Positions 7,892 to 15,233 of a DNA stretch of 35,730 bases are shown piece by piece (position 1 is the first letter of the stretch; the number at the start of each line of letters is the position of its first letter). The stretch lies in assembly GCA_028275825.1 (NCBI GenBank), contig JAPWTX010000016.1, positions 1-35,730 on the forward strand, in the 5' to 3' direction. The notes beneath the pieces were generated by a model that saw nothing but the letters and a program-made list of their open reading frames with translations, searched no databases and was not told where the DNA came from. This stretch comes from Ignisphaera sp. GTDB taxonomy: Archaea > Thermoproteota > Thermoprotei_A > Sulfolobales > Ignisphaeraceae. The translations under genes and the position numbers were made by a program.

Positions 7892-8103
7892 TGAGGTTTA
7901 TGAAGAGAAAATCGCTTGATTTCATAGAGGAGGTGTGCTTAGATAGAGATGTGTTAGAGCGTAAAGTTGAGCTTTTGGAGAAAGAGCTGAGGGAGTTAGA
8001 GAGGCAACTAGAGGAGCTTAAAATGAGAAGGAATTATATTAGAAGTGAACTGAGAAATACCAGGAAAAGGTTAGAAGAGTTGAGCAGGTTTTGCACACCA
8101 TGA
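7891..8103 (+). CDS. Small coiled-coil protein
   Basis: This protein is 70 residues from the GTG whose first base is the last base of the preceding stop; an ATG at 7900 is the alternative and would have GTGAGG as its ribosome binding site. From residue 20 to 65 it is one continuous charged heptad helix (KVELLEKELRELERQLEEL) ending in FCTP. It is likely a dimeric or bundled coiled coil. Its stop overlaps the next gene's ATG in an ATGA junction, so the three genes are probably translationally coupled. It may be an adaptor between the metallopeptidase and the DUF429 protein, which is inference only. Confidence 0.7.
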   Translation: MRFMKRKSLDFIEEVCLDRDVLERKVELLEKELRELERQLEELKMRRNYIRSELRNTRKRLEELSRFCTP

Positions 8104-8660
8104 ATAGGTATAGTGCATATATAGGTATAGACTTAGCTGCTAATCCACAGAGATGCTCGGGTTTTGTGGCCATAGAGTCAAAGGGATTAACTGTTGCTGA
8201 AGCTTTGTGCCTAGGTGATGATAGAGAGATAGTTGAAAAAATCCATTTCTATCAAAAACCTGTTGTAGCTATTGATGCTCCTTTCGGTTTTGGAGACGGC
8301 TTTATTAGGAAGGTAGATAGGAGGATGCTTTCATTAGGCTACAGAGTTTTTCCACCAGGCTTTTCACATATGAGGGATCTGACCTTGAGAGCCACAGATC
8401 TTGTTAAAAAACTTAAAGAGTTGAATATCATAGTTATTGAGACTCACCCTAAAAGTGTTTTGAAGAGTAGCAGTTGCAGATCGGTAGAGTTATTAGCTGA
8501 AAAACTCGCTATAAAAAACATTGAACAGGTCTCTAAAGGTGTTAAGCATATCGTAGATGCTTTACTAGCAGCTATTGCTTCGCTATGCTACGACCTAGGA
8601 TGCTCAGATGTAGTAGAGGATATTGATGGCGCTATATGGCTTGTGAAAAAGCTTTGCTAA
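8100..8660 (+). CDS. DUF429 (COG2410-like) predicted RNase H-fold protein
   Basis: About 186 residues from the ATG that overlaps the preceding TGA; a TTG three codons upstream is also possible. DUF429 landmarks occur in order: GIDLAANPQRCSG (first acidic strand), VVAIDAPFGF, RKVDRRMLSLGYRVFPPGF, HMRDLTLRA, VIETHPKS, and the final HIVDALLAAIAS with the conserved aspartate. The family is predicted from structure to be an RNase H-like nuclease or nucleotide-binding protein, with function unproven. It is the last gene of the three-gene unit, ahead of a long gap. Confidence 0.8.
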   Translation: MNRYSAYIGIDLAANPQRCSGFVAIESKGLTVAEALCLGDDREIVEKIHFYQKPVVAIDAPFGFGDGFIRKVDRRMLSLGYRVFPPGFSHMRDLTLRATDLVKKLKELNIIVIETHPKSVLKSSSCRSVELLAEKLAIKNIEQVSKGVKHIVDALLAAIASLCYDLGCSDVVEDIDGAIWLVKKLC

Positions 8661-9113
8661 AGCTATGCTTTTACAAGCACAAAATCTGATAATACCACCA
8701 CCTAAATTATTCTACTTATCTCAGAAGCTACAGTATCCATTACCTATTAATAATACTTCTAATTAGTTCTAAATAACTTTAACTAGTTAGTAGTAGCAAA
8801 TACTTATTATCAGTATATAAACCCATACCCTCCTTGCCATACTAGGCGTTAATAGCTATTATTAAGTTCCACGACCATTTACTCCTAGAGAAGGTGTTTT
8901 AATGTTTTGTGACATTAACTGAGTTTTCTCTTTACCAATATTCTCATCAGCAGTGCTGCTACTTCTAAAACGTAGTCATAGGCGTTGAAGTAAATAGAGC
9001 AAAATACTTGAGAACAAGCAGATTCTCATAGCTAAGCAATGCAATATACATATATATAAAGAGTTCATCAACGAGCAAAACATGTAAAAAGATTATAAGA
9101 CTACCTACACCAA

Positions 9114-9161
9114 AACATTACAAAATATTGAACACTTTAGAATACATGGGCTTTTTAACCA
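9114..9161 (-). repeat. Family C repeat, copy 2
   Basis: On the minus strand this reads TTAAAAAGCCCATGTATTC and continues to TTTTGTAATGTTT. It matches 5772-5815 with one inserted base and about four substitutions. The left arm that makes a perfect hairpin at 5754-5784 is decayed here. Confidence 0.55.
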
Positions 9162-9308
9162 TAATTGAAACCTTGTCAACATGGATGCAAATTCCTTTCA
9201 TTGAGTTCTATAGCTATACCTGAACTCATAGAGGGGCATAAAATTCTGTAAGCAAGATAGAGATCCTTAGATGAACTCTGAAATGCAGAGAATAGCTACC
9301 TAGGGACA

Positions 9309-9430
9309 GAAGGGTTCAGCTCCTGTATAGGTTCATATATTTTATGTTTTTCATAGCCTCATCTCCTTTCCTCTGCACCACTCCCTGAGTCTGCATATGC
9401 CTTGGGGCTTTCGGGGGCCACCCCTAGAAC
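9309..9430 (-). repeat. Family B dispersed repeat, copy 1 (tnpB-tail-like)
   Basis: Read on the minus strand, this stretch matches 18836-18962 in about three quarters of positions over some 120 bases. The best block is GAGATGARGCTATGAAAAAC. In one frame both copies encode a similar tail: KAPRHMQTQGVVQRKGDEAMKN here and KPPRQIQTREAMRGRGDEAMKN there. That shared frame suggests descent from a coding 3' end, most likely a transposon protein such as TnpB. Stop codons just upstream rule out a complete gene. Confidence 0.55.
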
Positions 9431-9589
9431 CCGATCTTGGTTATCTAGATGCAGAATTCCTGTAGCTCGCCAGCATGTGTATATGCTTTCAAAGTTTGTA
9501 AATGTTTTGCAAGTGCTTAGTACTAATATGTCAAGAGAGCAGTGTCAAACTATGATAAATCTCAAAAACACCAACCAGAGGCAATTATT

Positions 9590-9722
9590 GGTGCCCCGAT
9601 CCCAACTTGGATGGGCTGCGGCCCCTTTCGGAAGCCACAGCCTCATCCAACGCGGCCGGCTTAACTTCCGGGATCTGACGAGTCCGGGTGTTGCCCAGCC
9701 GCTATGGTCGGGTCGGGGCACC
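9590..9722 (-). rRNA. 5S ribosomal RNA
   Basis: The minus strand begins GGTGCCCCGA and ends TCGGGGCACC, a perfect ten-base terminal stem. Inside it carries the 5S landmarks in order: ACCATAGCGGCTGGGCAACA, CCCGGACTC, CCCGGAAGTTAAGCC, and a 3' half with GCAGCCCATCCAAGTTGGGA. At about 133 bases it is at the long end for archaeal 5S. 16S and 23S genes are absent, which is normal for crenarchaea, where 5S is transcribed alone. The GC-rich sequence contrasts sharply with its AT-rich surroundings. Confidence 0.96.
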
Positions 9723-9741
9723 ATTTTTATTATTGGTGTAG

Positions 9742-10065
9742 CTAGGGTTTAAAAGATTTTTGTGTCATTTCTATATTTATGCTGTAGATTTTTGTTATAA
9801 CCATTTGTGAATTGCATTTGGGACATGTTCCATCTATTTTTCCTATGAAGTCTCCTTCCTTGAATTCTCTTTCTATTGTATAATCATTTTGCTGGCATGT
9901 AACAATGCTTACAATTTTCATTGGTTTGTTTTCCTGCTCTATTGTTTCTTTCTTCTTTTTTGAGTAATCTAGAGCTGATTTTATTGCGTACACTATTAAT
10001 CCTAGCATTACTGCTATTAGTAACGCTGTTATGATGTCTATCTGCATATACATTTTAGTACACAC
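9742..10065 (-). CDS. Small single-pass membrane protein with a zinc-ribbon-like tail
   Basis: About 107 residues. A hydrophobic helix (IDIITALLIAVMLGLIVYAI) near the N-terminus is followed by a lysine-rich stretch and a cytoplasmic domain with VTCQQN, GDFIGKIDG and CPKC. This looks like a zinc ribbon that has lost one of its four cysteines (C-Q-Q-N where a CxxC knuckle is expected). The frame opens with GTG overlapping the DUF1512 stop; ATG codons follow after four and six codons. It is probably co-translated with the DUF1512 protein. Its own stop codon region doubles as the 5S promoter. Function unknown. Confidence 0.75.
   Translation of the reverse strand: MCTKMYMQIDIITALLIAVMLGLIVYAIKSALDYSKKKKETIEQENKPMKIVSIVTCQQNDYTIEREFKEGDFIGKIDGTCPKCNSQMVITKIYSINIEMTQKSFKP
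9746..9756 (-). promoter_or_regulatory. 5S rRNA TATA box inside the end of the upstream gene
   Basis: On the minus strand TCTTTTAAACC is centred about 29 bases before the 5S 5' end at 9722, the standard archaeal spacing. The same bases encode the last codons (S-F-K-P) and lead into the TAG stop of the small membrane protein. Confidence 0.65.
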
Positions 10066-11158
10066 CTACCGTATTGCCTATGCCCACTATTATTACGTTG
10101 TCCCCAGGCTTTGTTCTATTTCTTATTATTTCTAAAACCATTTGATAAGCTTTTTCAACACCTTCTGCAACATCTTTTGTCATGGGTTTTATAGCCTCTT
10201 CATTACTCATTTTCACTATTACCGCATCTAGGGGAGCATTACACCTTACTGCAACTCTCTCTATCTCTATTTTCTCTGGACCTATATCCCCAATTGCAGC
10301 TCCTGAACCCTCTGCTACAAGACCTGTTGGCTCGCCTTCTAGCTTAAGTGCTGCATCTATTGTTATTATTCGTGCCACTTTATAGCCAAGCATTTCAGCC
10401 ATCTTTGCTACTGCTTTTCCAGGTCTTCCAACAGTTGCTCCAGGACCCTTAGCCTTTATTACATAGATTTTTCTTCCTTCTATCTCAGTAACAGAGTATA
10501 CTGTATCTTCTTCAATATCTATCCTTGGAGAAAGCCCTGCAAGTCTATATGCAACTACAGGTCCTACAGAATCACCTACAGGTACACCCTTAGCAAAGGT
10601 TTCAACAGCTTTAACGTAGGGGATAAGCTCTCTGACTAACTGTGGCAACATGAGGTAGAGCTGCATTAACAGAATCCAGTTCTCATACTTCCTACCTATG
10701 AGGTAATAATGCCTCAATATCTTATATACTGTATAGAGGGCTGAGGTGACAGATAGTGAGACAGCTATGTTGTTAAGCATATGTCTTCCCATGTTGGGCA
10801 TAGCTTTCTGCAAATCGCTTTTGAATTTATCTTCATTTACTGTTATTATGTGATCCAATCTCTTTATAATATCTGTTGGCTCTATCGACACAGGCTCTAT
10901 TGCAAAGTAGCCCTCCAGCGTATTATTAACCAAGGCATCAACATTGCTTACACCAAGTTTTACTAAATATGTCTTCACCTTGGATATACTTTCCTTGACA
11001 AGCCCCTCTACCACACCAAGTCTTGCAGCGACACCCCTCTCATATCTCATAAACTGTGTTTTCTGAGGCAGATCTGTGAAAAAGTAGAGCATAAAGACAA
11101 CCCAGAATAATATTGATATTAAAGTGTTCCAATCCCCCCCTGTTTGCATATTTATCAT
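10055..11158 (-). CDS. DUF1512 family protein
   Basis: This 367-residue protein begins with a membrane helix (LISILFWVVFMLYFFTDLP), continues through a mostly helical middle, and ends in a conserved alpha/beta domain with GPGATVGRPGKAVAKMAE, GLVAEGSGAAIGDIGPEKIEIER and VIIVGIGNTVGVY. This is the archaeal DUF1512 family, almost restricted to crenarchaea, of unknown function. The glycine-rich C-terminal strands suggest ligand or nucleotide binding. It is followed by an overlapping membrane/zinc-ribbon gene, and preceded 74 bases upstream by methionine aminopeptidase on the same strand, but it has its own TATA-like site. Confidence 0.85.
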   Translation of the reverse strand: MINMQTGGDWNTLISILFWVVFMLYFFTDLPQKTQFMRYERGVAARLGVVEGLVKESISKVKTYLVKLGVSNVDALVNNTLEGYFAIEPVSIEPTDIIKRLDHIITVNEDKFKSDLQKAMPNMGRHMLNNIAVSLSVTSALYTVYKILRHYYLIGRKYENWILLMQLYLMLPQLVRELIPYVKAVETFAKGVPVGDSVGPVVAYRLAGLSPRIDIEEDTVYSVTEIEGRKIYVIKAKGPGATVGRPGKAVAKMAEMLGYKVARIITIDAALKLEGEPTGLVAEGSGAAIGDIGPEKIEIERVAVRCNAPLDAVIVKMSNEEAIKPMTKDVAEGVEKAYQMVLEIIRNRTKPGDNVIIVGIGNTVGVY

Positions 11159-11199
11159 ATTCAGCGTGTTTCAACACCTTTCGCATAACTTAGATGCAT

Positions 11200-11209
11200 T
11201 ATTTATACC
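11200..11209 (-). promoter_or_regulatory. TATA box for the DUF1512 operon
   Basis: The minus strand reads GGTATAAATAA in the gap after methionine aminopeptidase, predicting transcription start near 11178 and a leader of about 20 bases. Confidence 0.45.
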
Positions 11210-11232
11210 GTTACACGCTTAATAAGGTTTCT

Positions 11233-12159
11233 TTAATAGCATAAAGTTGTCACTATTTTCTCACCTCTACTAGTCAATATAATAGTGTGCTCATACTGTG
11301 CAACAATACCGCCATTAATCTCTATGAGAATGGGATATGCTATGGCCAGACCGTTATCTATAAGAACCCTCATAGCACTTCTGAGCTTTTCTATGCTGAA
11401 TTCCTTTACGTACCATCTAAGAGTAAATGGAAGTGTTTTTCTATCTTCATATATACGCTCAAATATCTCACGAACTTCATGGCTTAATTTAGAGAGTTTC
11501 TTGGGATTTGGCTTGAGAGCGAATATTGTTATGTCGTTTCCTTCCTTTACATAACCACGTCCATTTGTAGCAAACGGCTCTATTGCATATGCTTTGCCAC
11601 TCTTAAAAGAACCCAGAATCAATCTGTCTCTGTGGTTAGGTATAACCTCCCCTGCATGTATAATGTACCTATCTAGACTATGCCCACTCAAATTGTAGAT
11701 GGGGCTAAATCCATAGCTTTTTATAATCTGTTCAACAATGTTACCAATCTCAGAAAATCTAATTCCAGGACCTATAGCTTCTAGAGCTTTTTCCAAAGCT
11801 GATTTAGTTGCTTTACATAGCAATCTATAGCTATCGTCAAGCGATATAGTAGTGGCAGTATCAGCAATATAACCATCTACATGAACCCCAACATCGATTT
11901 TCACAACAGCTCCACTAGGAATAATACTTTCATCGCTTGGAATTGGCGTGTAATGAGCTGCAACACTATTTATGGAGATATTTACAGGAAAAGCGGGTTT
12001 ACCTCCTAAATCATGTATCCTACTTTCTATATACTTAGCGATTTCAAGAAGCTTTGCACCAGGCTTAACAAGGCTTTCCACCTCCTTCAGCACTGTACAT
12101 GCTATTCGCCCTGCTTTCACATAGTTCTCAATCTCATTATCACTAATCAAGTCTCTCAC
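11233..12159 (-). CDS. map: Methionine aminopeptidase, type II
   Basis: The 308-residue length and the insert before the last block are typical of archaeal type II enzymes. The metal ligands are all visible: D89 (KIDVG), D100 (ADTA), H160 (LSGH), E194 (IEPF) and E290 (QYEHT); H69 in AAHY is the extra substrate histidine. The enzyme removes the initiator methionine from new proteins in the cytoplasm. The start is GTG at 12159, with no good ribosome binding site. It is divergent from the UPF0173 hydrolase across a 74-base gap that must hold both promoters. Confidence 0.95.
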   Translation of the reverse strand: MRDLISDNEIENYVKAGRIACTVLKEVESLVKPGAKLLEIAKYIESRIHDLGGKPAFPVNISINSVAAHYTPIPSDESIIPSGAVVKIDVGVHVDGYIADTATTISLDDSYRLLCKATKSALEKALEAIGPGIRFSEIGNIVEQIIKSYGFSPIYNLSGHSLDRYIIHAGEVIPNHRDRLILGSFKSGKAYAIEPFATNGRGYVKEGNDITIFALKPNPKKLSKLSHEVREIFERIYEDRKTLPFTLRWYVKEFSIEKLRSAMRVLIDNGLAIAYPILIEINGGIVAQYEHTIILTSRGEKIVTTLCY

Positions 12160-12205
12160 ACAGTACAGAAAGAGCTTTTAGTGGTGTAAAGCAAGAAAAG
12201 TTATG

Positions 12206-12215
12206 TTGATAAATC
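12206..12215 (+). promoter_or_regulatory. TATA-like box for the UPF0173 gene (leaderless)
   Basis: TTGATAAATC is centred about 24 bases before the ATG at 12234, which places transcription start on the start codon itself. That fits the lack of any ribosome binding site upstream. Confidence 0.4.
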
Positions 12216-12233
12216 CTCTCATGGGTTTACGCC

Positions 12234-12929
12234 ATGGTTTTAATTAGATGGCTTGGACATGCAGCATTCATAATAGGTGTAGATGAGGCAACAATTTTGA
12301 TTGATCCCTGGATAACTAACCCCTTGTCTCCATATAGAAGTGTTGATTCTTTTGCTAAGGATTATAAATCTGTGGATTACATTATTGTAACGCATGATCA
12401 TGGAGATCACGTAGGTGAGGCTGCAGAGCTTTTATCTAAATTCAAGAGCTCTAGAATTGTGGCTGTATTTGAGCTTGCAGAAGAGCTTGCAAAAAAGGTG
12501 GGGGCTATTGAAAGATCTATCCCAGTCAATATAGGTGGACGTGTAAGGCTTGAAAAGAATTTAGAGGTTGTATTTACACCGGCTTTTCATAGCTCATCTA
12601 AAGGTGCTCCTACAGGTGTTGTTATCTTTAGTAAAAACAAGTCTCTGTACCATGCCGGTGATACTGGGGTTTTTGGCGATATGAAACTTATAGCAGAGCT
12701 CTATAGACCATATGTAGCTTTACTCCCAATAGGAGGGCACTTTACTATGGGTATAGAAGAGGCTGTGAAAGCTGTAGAACTAATAAGGCCAAGAATGGCT
12801 ATACCGATGCATTACAACACATTCAATGCAGTATTTACAGATCCTCAACTCTTTGCTAAGCTGGTTAAAGAAAGGGTTCCAGAGGTAGAGGTCAGGATCC
12901 TCAATCCAGGCCAATACCTAGAAATCTAA
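12234..12929 (+). CDS. UPF0173 metal-dependent hydrolase (metallo-beta-lactamase fold)
   Basis: This 231-residue protein starts with IRWLGHAAFIIG and carries the family's motifs in order: ILIDPWI, VTHDHGDHVGEA (the HxHxDH di-metal site), PAFHSS, YHAGDTGVF and the late AIPMHYNTF histidine. UPF0173 proteins are cytoplasmic hydrolases of unknown physiological substrate. The stop is separated by one base from the GTG of the radical SAM gene, so the two form an operon. Confidence 0.9.
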   Translation: MVLIRWLGHAAFIIGVDEATILIDPWITNPLSPYRSVDSFAKDYKSVDYIIVTHDHGDHVGEAAELLSKFKSSRIVAVFELAEELAKKVGAIERSIPVNIGGRVRLEKNLEVVFTPAFHSSSKGAPTGVVIFSKNKSLYHAGDTGVFGDMKLIAELYRPYVALLPIGGHFTMGIEEAVKAVELIRPRMAIPMHYNTFNAVFTDPQLFAKLVKERVPEVEVRILNPGQYLEI

Positions 12930-12930
12930 G

Positions 12931-13773
12931 GTGTATGATTCTACGCATCGAGGATTTAACCCCATAGAGGTCACAAAAATTGTTGAACACAACATTGCCT
13001 CAGTAACTGCAGATGATGAGATAATCAGAAAGTATTATAGGTTTAGACCAAGTAGGTTCTATAAAGGCTCTGCAACAGCAGATACAACAGGCTGTAACCT
13101 AAGATGTGTTTACTGCTGGAGCTGGAAGGCAAATACAAAGATGTTAGGAGACCCCTACACGCCAAGTGAGGTAGCTTCAAAGCTCATAAAAATAGCTAGC
13201 GACTATGGATACAGTGTTATTAGGATTAGTGGTGGTGAACCAACAATAGCATTTAACCATGTTATACAAGTTGTGAAGAGACTTAATGAATTCTTGCTTC
13301 AAAGGAATGCTATGTTCATCTTAGAAACAAATGGCATTTTAATAGGATACAGTAAAGAATTTGCAGAGATTTTGAGTAAGTATAGAAATGTTGCTGTTAG
13401 AATCTCGATTAAGGGATGCTCTGAGGAAATGTTCCAGAAAATTACAGGAGCTGATGCCACTTTCTTCAACCTTCAGTTAAACGCATTAAGAAATCTGTTA
13501 GATTATGGAATTAAGGTCTGGCCAGCTATAACAATAAGTTTTTGTGACAAGGAAGGTCTTGCAAGACTATTGACTAGGCTTGCTGAAATAGATAGGGACA
13601 TTATTGAGAAAATTGAGTTTGAGTATTTCAAAGCTTATCCCAGTGCAATGAAAAGACTTTGCAGAAATGGTTTAATTCCATGGATAAGTGTAGACGTTAA
13701 TGGAGGAAAGGTTATTAAGGGTGATGAATTTCGTGAGCTCTGTCGAAGAATTTTTGAAAAGGAAAATCATTGA
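12931..13773 (+). CDS. Radical SAM protein of unknown specificity
   Basis: This 280-residue protein has its iron-sulfur cluster in TTGCNLRCVYCWSWK (C55, C59, C62), followed by ISGGEPTIA, the SAM-binding GGEP motif, and FILETNGI. There is no extra cysteine-rich SPASM or twitch domain. It resembles archaeal COG2108/COG0535-like activase or maturase proteins, but the substrate cannot be read from sequence. The GTG start directly follows the UPF0173 stop. The gene's last 50-75 bases overlap a small winged-helix gene in another frame. Confidence 0.83.
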   Translation: MYDSTHRGFNPIEVTKIVEHNIASVTADDEIIRKYYRFRPSRFYKGSATADTTGCNLRCVYCWSWKANTKMLGDPYTPSEVASKLIKIASDYGYSVIRISGGEPTIAFNHVIQVVKRLNEFLLQRNAMFILETNGILIGYSKEFAEILSKYRNVAVRISIKGCSEEMFQKITGADATFFNLQLNALRNLLDYGIKVWPAITISFCDKEGLARLLTRLAEIDRDIIEKIEFEYFKAYPSAMKRLCRNGLIPWISVDVNGGKVIKGDEFRELCRRIFEKENH

Positions 13774-13963
13774 AATTCTGAAGCAGCGACACGAAGGTTT
13801 AGTATTTGATAATCTTAGAGAGGTTCTGGAAGAAAAAGAAGGTGTGTATGTCGAAGGTATGTTGATAAGAAGAATTGTGGCTGATATGGTTAGAGAGGGC
13901 CTTATATGTAGAGAGCCTTCTGCAACTCTGAGAAGAATGTTATTAAGGCTTTGCAAGAATTAA
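13721..13963 (+). CDS. Small winged-helix-like protein overlapping the radical SAM gene
   Basis: 80 residues if GTG 13721 is used; an ATG at 13700 adds seven residues, and an ATG at 13724 is also possible. GAGGAAAGG at 13702-13710 favours the later starts. The helical pattern (VEEFLKRKIIEILKQR, FDNLREVLEE, MLIRRIVADMVREGLI) ends in a recognition-helix and wing layout like a small winged-helix regulator or a nucleic-acid-binding subunit. The roughly 50-base overlap with the previous gene is long for this genome. Possible partner of the radical SAM protein. Confidence 0.55.
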   Translation: MMNFVSSVEEFLKRKIIEILKQRHEGLVFDNLREVLEEKEGVYVEGMLIRRIVADMVREGLICREPSATLRRMLLRLCKN

Positions 13964-14078
13964 TTTCTACTTCTGCAAATGGATCTAGTATGCATTGCTA
14001 AGTATAGAGTTAAGCTCTAGCACCAGGAGAGTCAAGTTAATATAGCTATGTAGCATAGTGTAGTTTAGGTGTGGAGAT

Positions 14079-15233
14079 GTGTCAACGGCTTTAGATCTAG
14101 CAGTAGAACCTCCTCTACTCCTCAGACCAGATATGAGAATAGGCGATGTTTTATCAAAAATGAGGAGCCTCAAGGTGATTAATGCTCCAGTAGTGGACGA
14201 CAACAATATTCTTTTAGGTATTTTGAGTTACAAAACTATTTTGTTAAAAGGTGCTGGAAGAGATACCAAAGTGCGTTCTGTCATGGACCCTCCATATTCT
14301 CTTAATAGGAATGTGGATTTTGATAATGTCATAGCAGCCTTTGTTAACTGGAGGCTCAGAGAAATTCCTGTTACTGATGAAAATGATGTTGTAGTTGGCT
14401 TCTTATCCAGATCACTAATCTTAGACTACATGGTAAAGAATAATCTGTTGCCCAAGATATTAGTAGAGGATGTCATGTCAAGACCTCCTATAACTATAGA
14501 AGAAGGTGAGAGTATTGCTAGGGCTAGATGGCTTATGCTGAGAAATGGTATTACAAGATTAGTTGTAGTAGATAAATATGGTAGGGTTTCAGGAGTTATA
14601 GCACTTAGCGACATTATTGAAAGGCTATATATGATAAGGCTTACCAGAAGAAGGGGGTTTAAATGGGTTGAGAGTGAAGAGTCTTTTCTAGCAGCACCAG
14701 TTTCAGAATATATGACAAGCCCTCCTATTGTGATAGTTACTGGCACTTCCCTTGAAAAAGCTGTGAAGATACTTCTAGATAATAAGATTTCTGGAGCCCC
14801 TATAGTAAATGGTAGTGAGAAACCTTTGGGTGTGTTAAGTGGTTTCGATGCTTTGAAGGCATATGTCAGTCAACTCAAACTCATTCAACCTGTTCAAGCA
14901 AAGGTTTCTGAGGTTTTGAGAGACGAAACCTCTAAACTACAGATTGAGAGACTTGTTAACAGCTATATATCAAAAATTTCAAGATATGTGAACATAATAG
15001 ACTTTAAGATGTCTGTAAAAGAGGAGACCAAGGCTGAGAAAGAGGGGAGAAAAAGATATAATGTAATGATTAAGATTGTGACTAATATGGGTGCTATAAA
15101 CTCTCAGAGTGTGTGCTGGGATTTGCCAACATGTGTCAGAGAGGCTTTAGAAACAGTTGAAAAGAGGCTTAGAAAAGAGATTGAAAAGAGAGTTTATGTA
15201 AGGAGAAGGGGAGAAAAAGCTGAAGAGAGTTAA
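14079..15233 (+). CDS. Four-CBS-domain protein with a C-terminal alpha/beta domain
   Basis: In this 384-residue protein four CBS repeats can be placed at about 12-60, 64-120, 127-185 and 206-265. Repeated markers include VMDPPYSL, DVMSRPPITI and YMTSPPIVIV. Two Bateman pairs would bind adenine nucleotides. Residues 300-384 form a basic beta/alpha domain (YVNIIDFKMSV, KRYNVMIKIVTN, then a long helix to EKRVYVRRR) whose order resembles HPF/RaiA-type ribosome-binding proteins, which is inference. The GTG start follows GGTGTGGAG. Its stop overlaps the convergent MscS gene by four bases. Confidence 0.82.
   Translation: MSTALDLAVEPPLLLRPDMRIGDVLSKMRSLKVINAPVVDDNNILLGILSYKTILLKGAGRDTKVRSVMDPPYSLNRNVDFDNVIAAFVNWRLREIPVTDENDVVVGFLSRSLILDYMVKNNLLPKILVEDVMSRPPITIEEGESIARARWLMLRNGITRLVVVDKYGRVSGVIALSDIIERLYMIRLTRRRGFKWVESEESFLAAPVSEYMTSPPIVIVTGTSLEKAVKILLDNKISGAPIVNGSEKPLGVLSGFDALKAYVSQLKLIQPVQAKVSEVLRDETSKLQIERLVNSYISKISRYVNIIDFKMSVKEETKAEKEGRKRYNVMIKIVTNMGAINSQSVCWDLPTCVREALETVEKRLRKEIEKRVYVRRRGEKAEES

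Larger units (their letters stand above)
8661..9589. other. Gene-free gap upstream of the 5S rRNA gene
   Basis: The first 450 bases are AT-rich without any supported gene. 9114-9161 holds family C copy 2 and 9309-9430 family B copy 1. A run of five A's at 9564-9568 reads as T5 on the minus strand, 22 bases beyond the 5S 3' end, and could be its terminator. Confidence 0.55.

Noticed and set aside
8661-9300. CRISPR repeats or tRNA genes in the long gap
   Set aside because: No regularly spaced repeats and no T-loop or anticodon-arm pattern were found by eye on either strand.
9402-9752. A 116-codon plus-strand frame
   Set aside because: It runs across the 5S rRNA gene and repeat B in the opposite direction; the RNA features explain the sequence.
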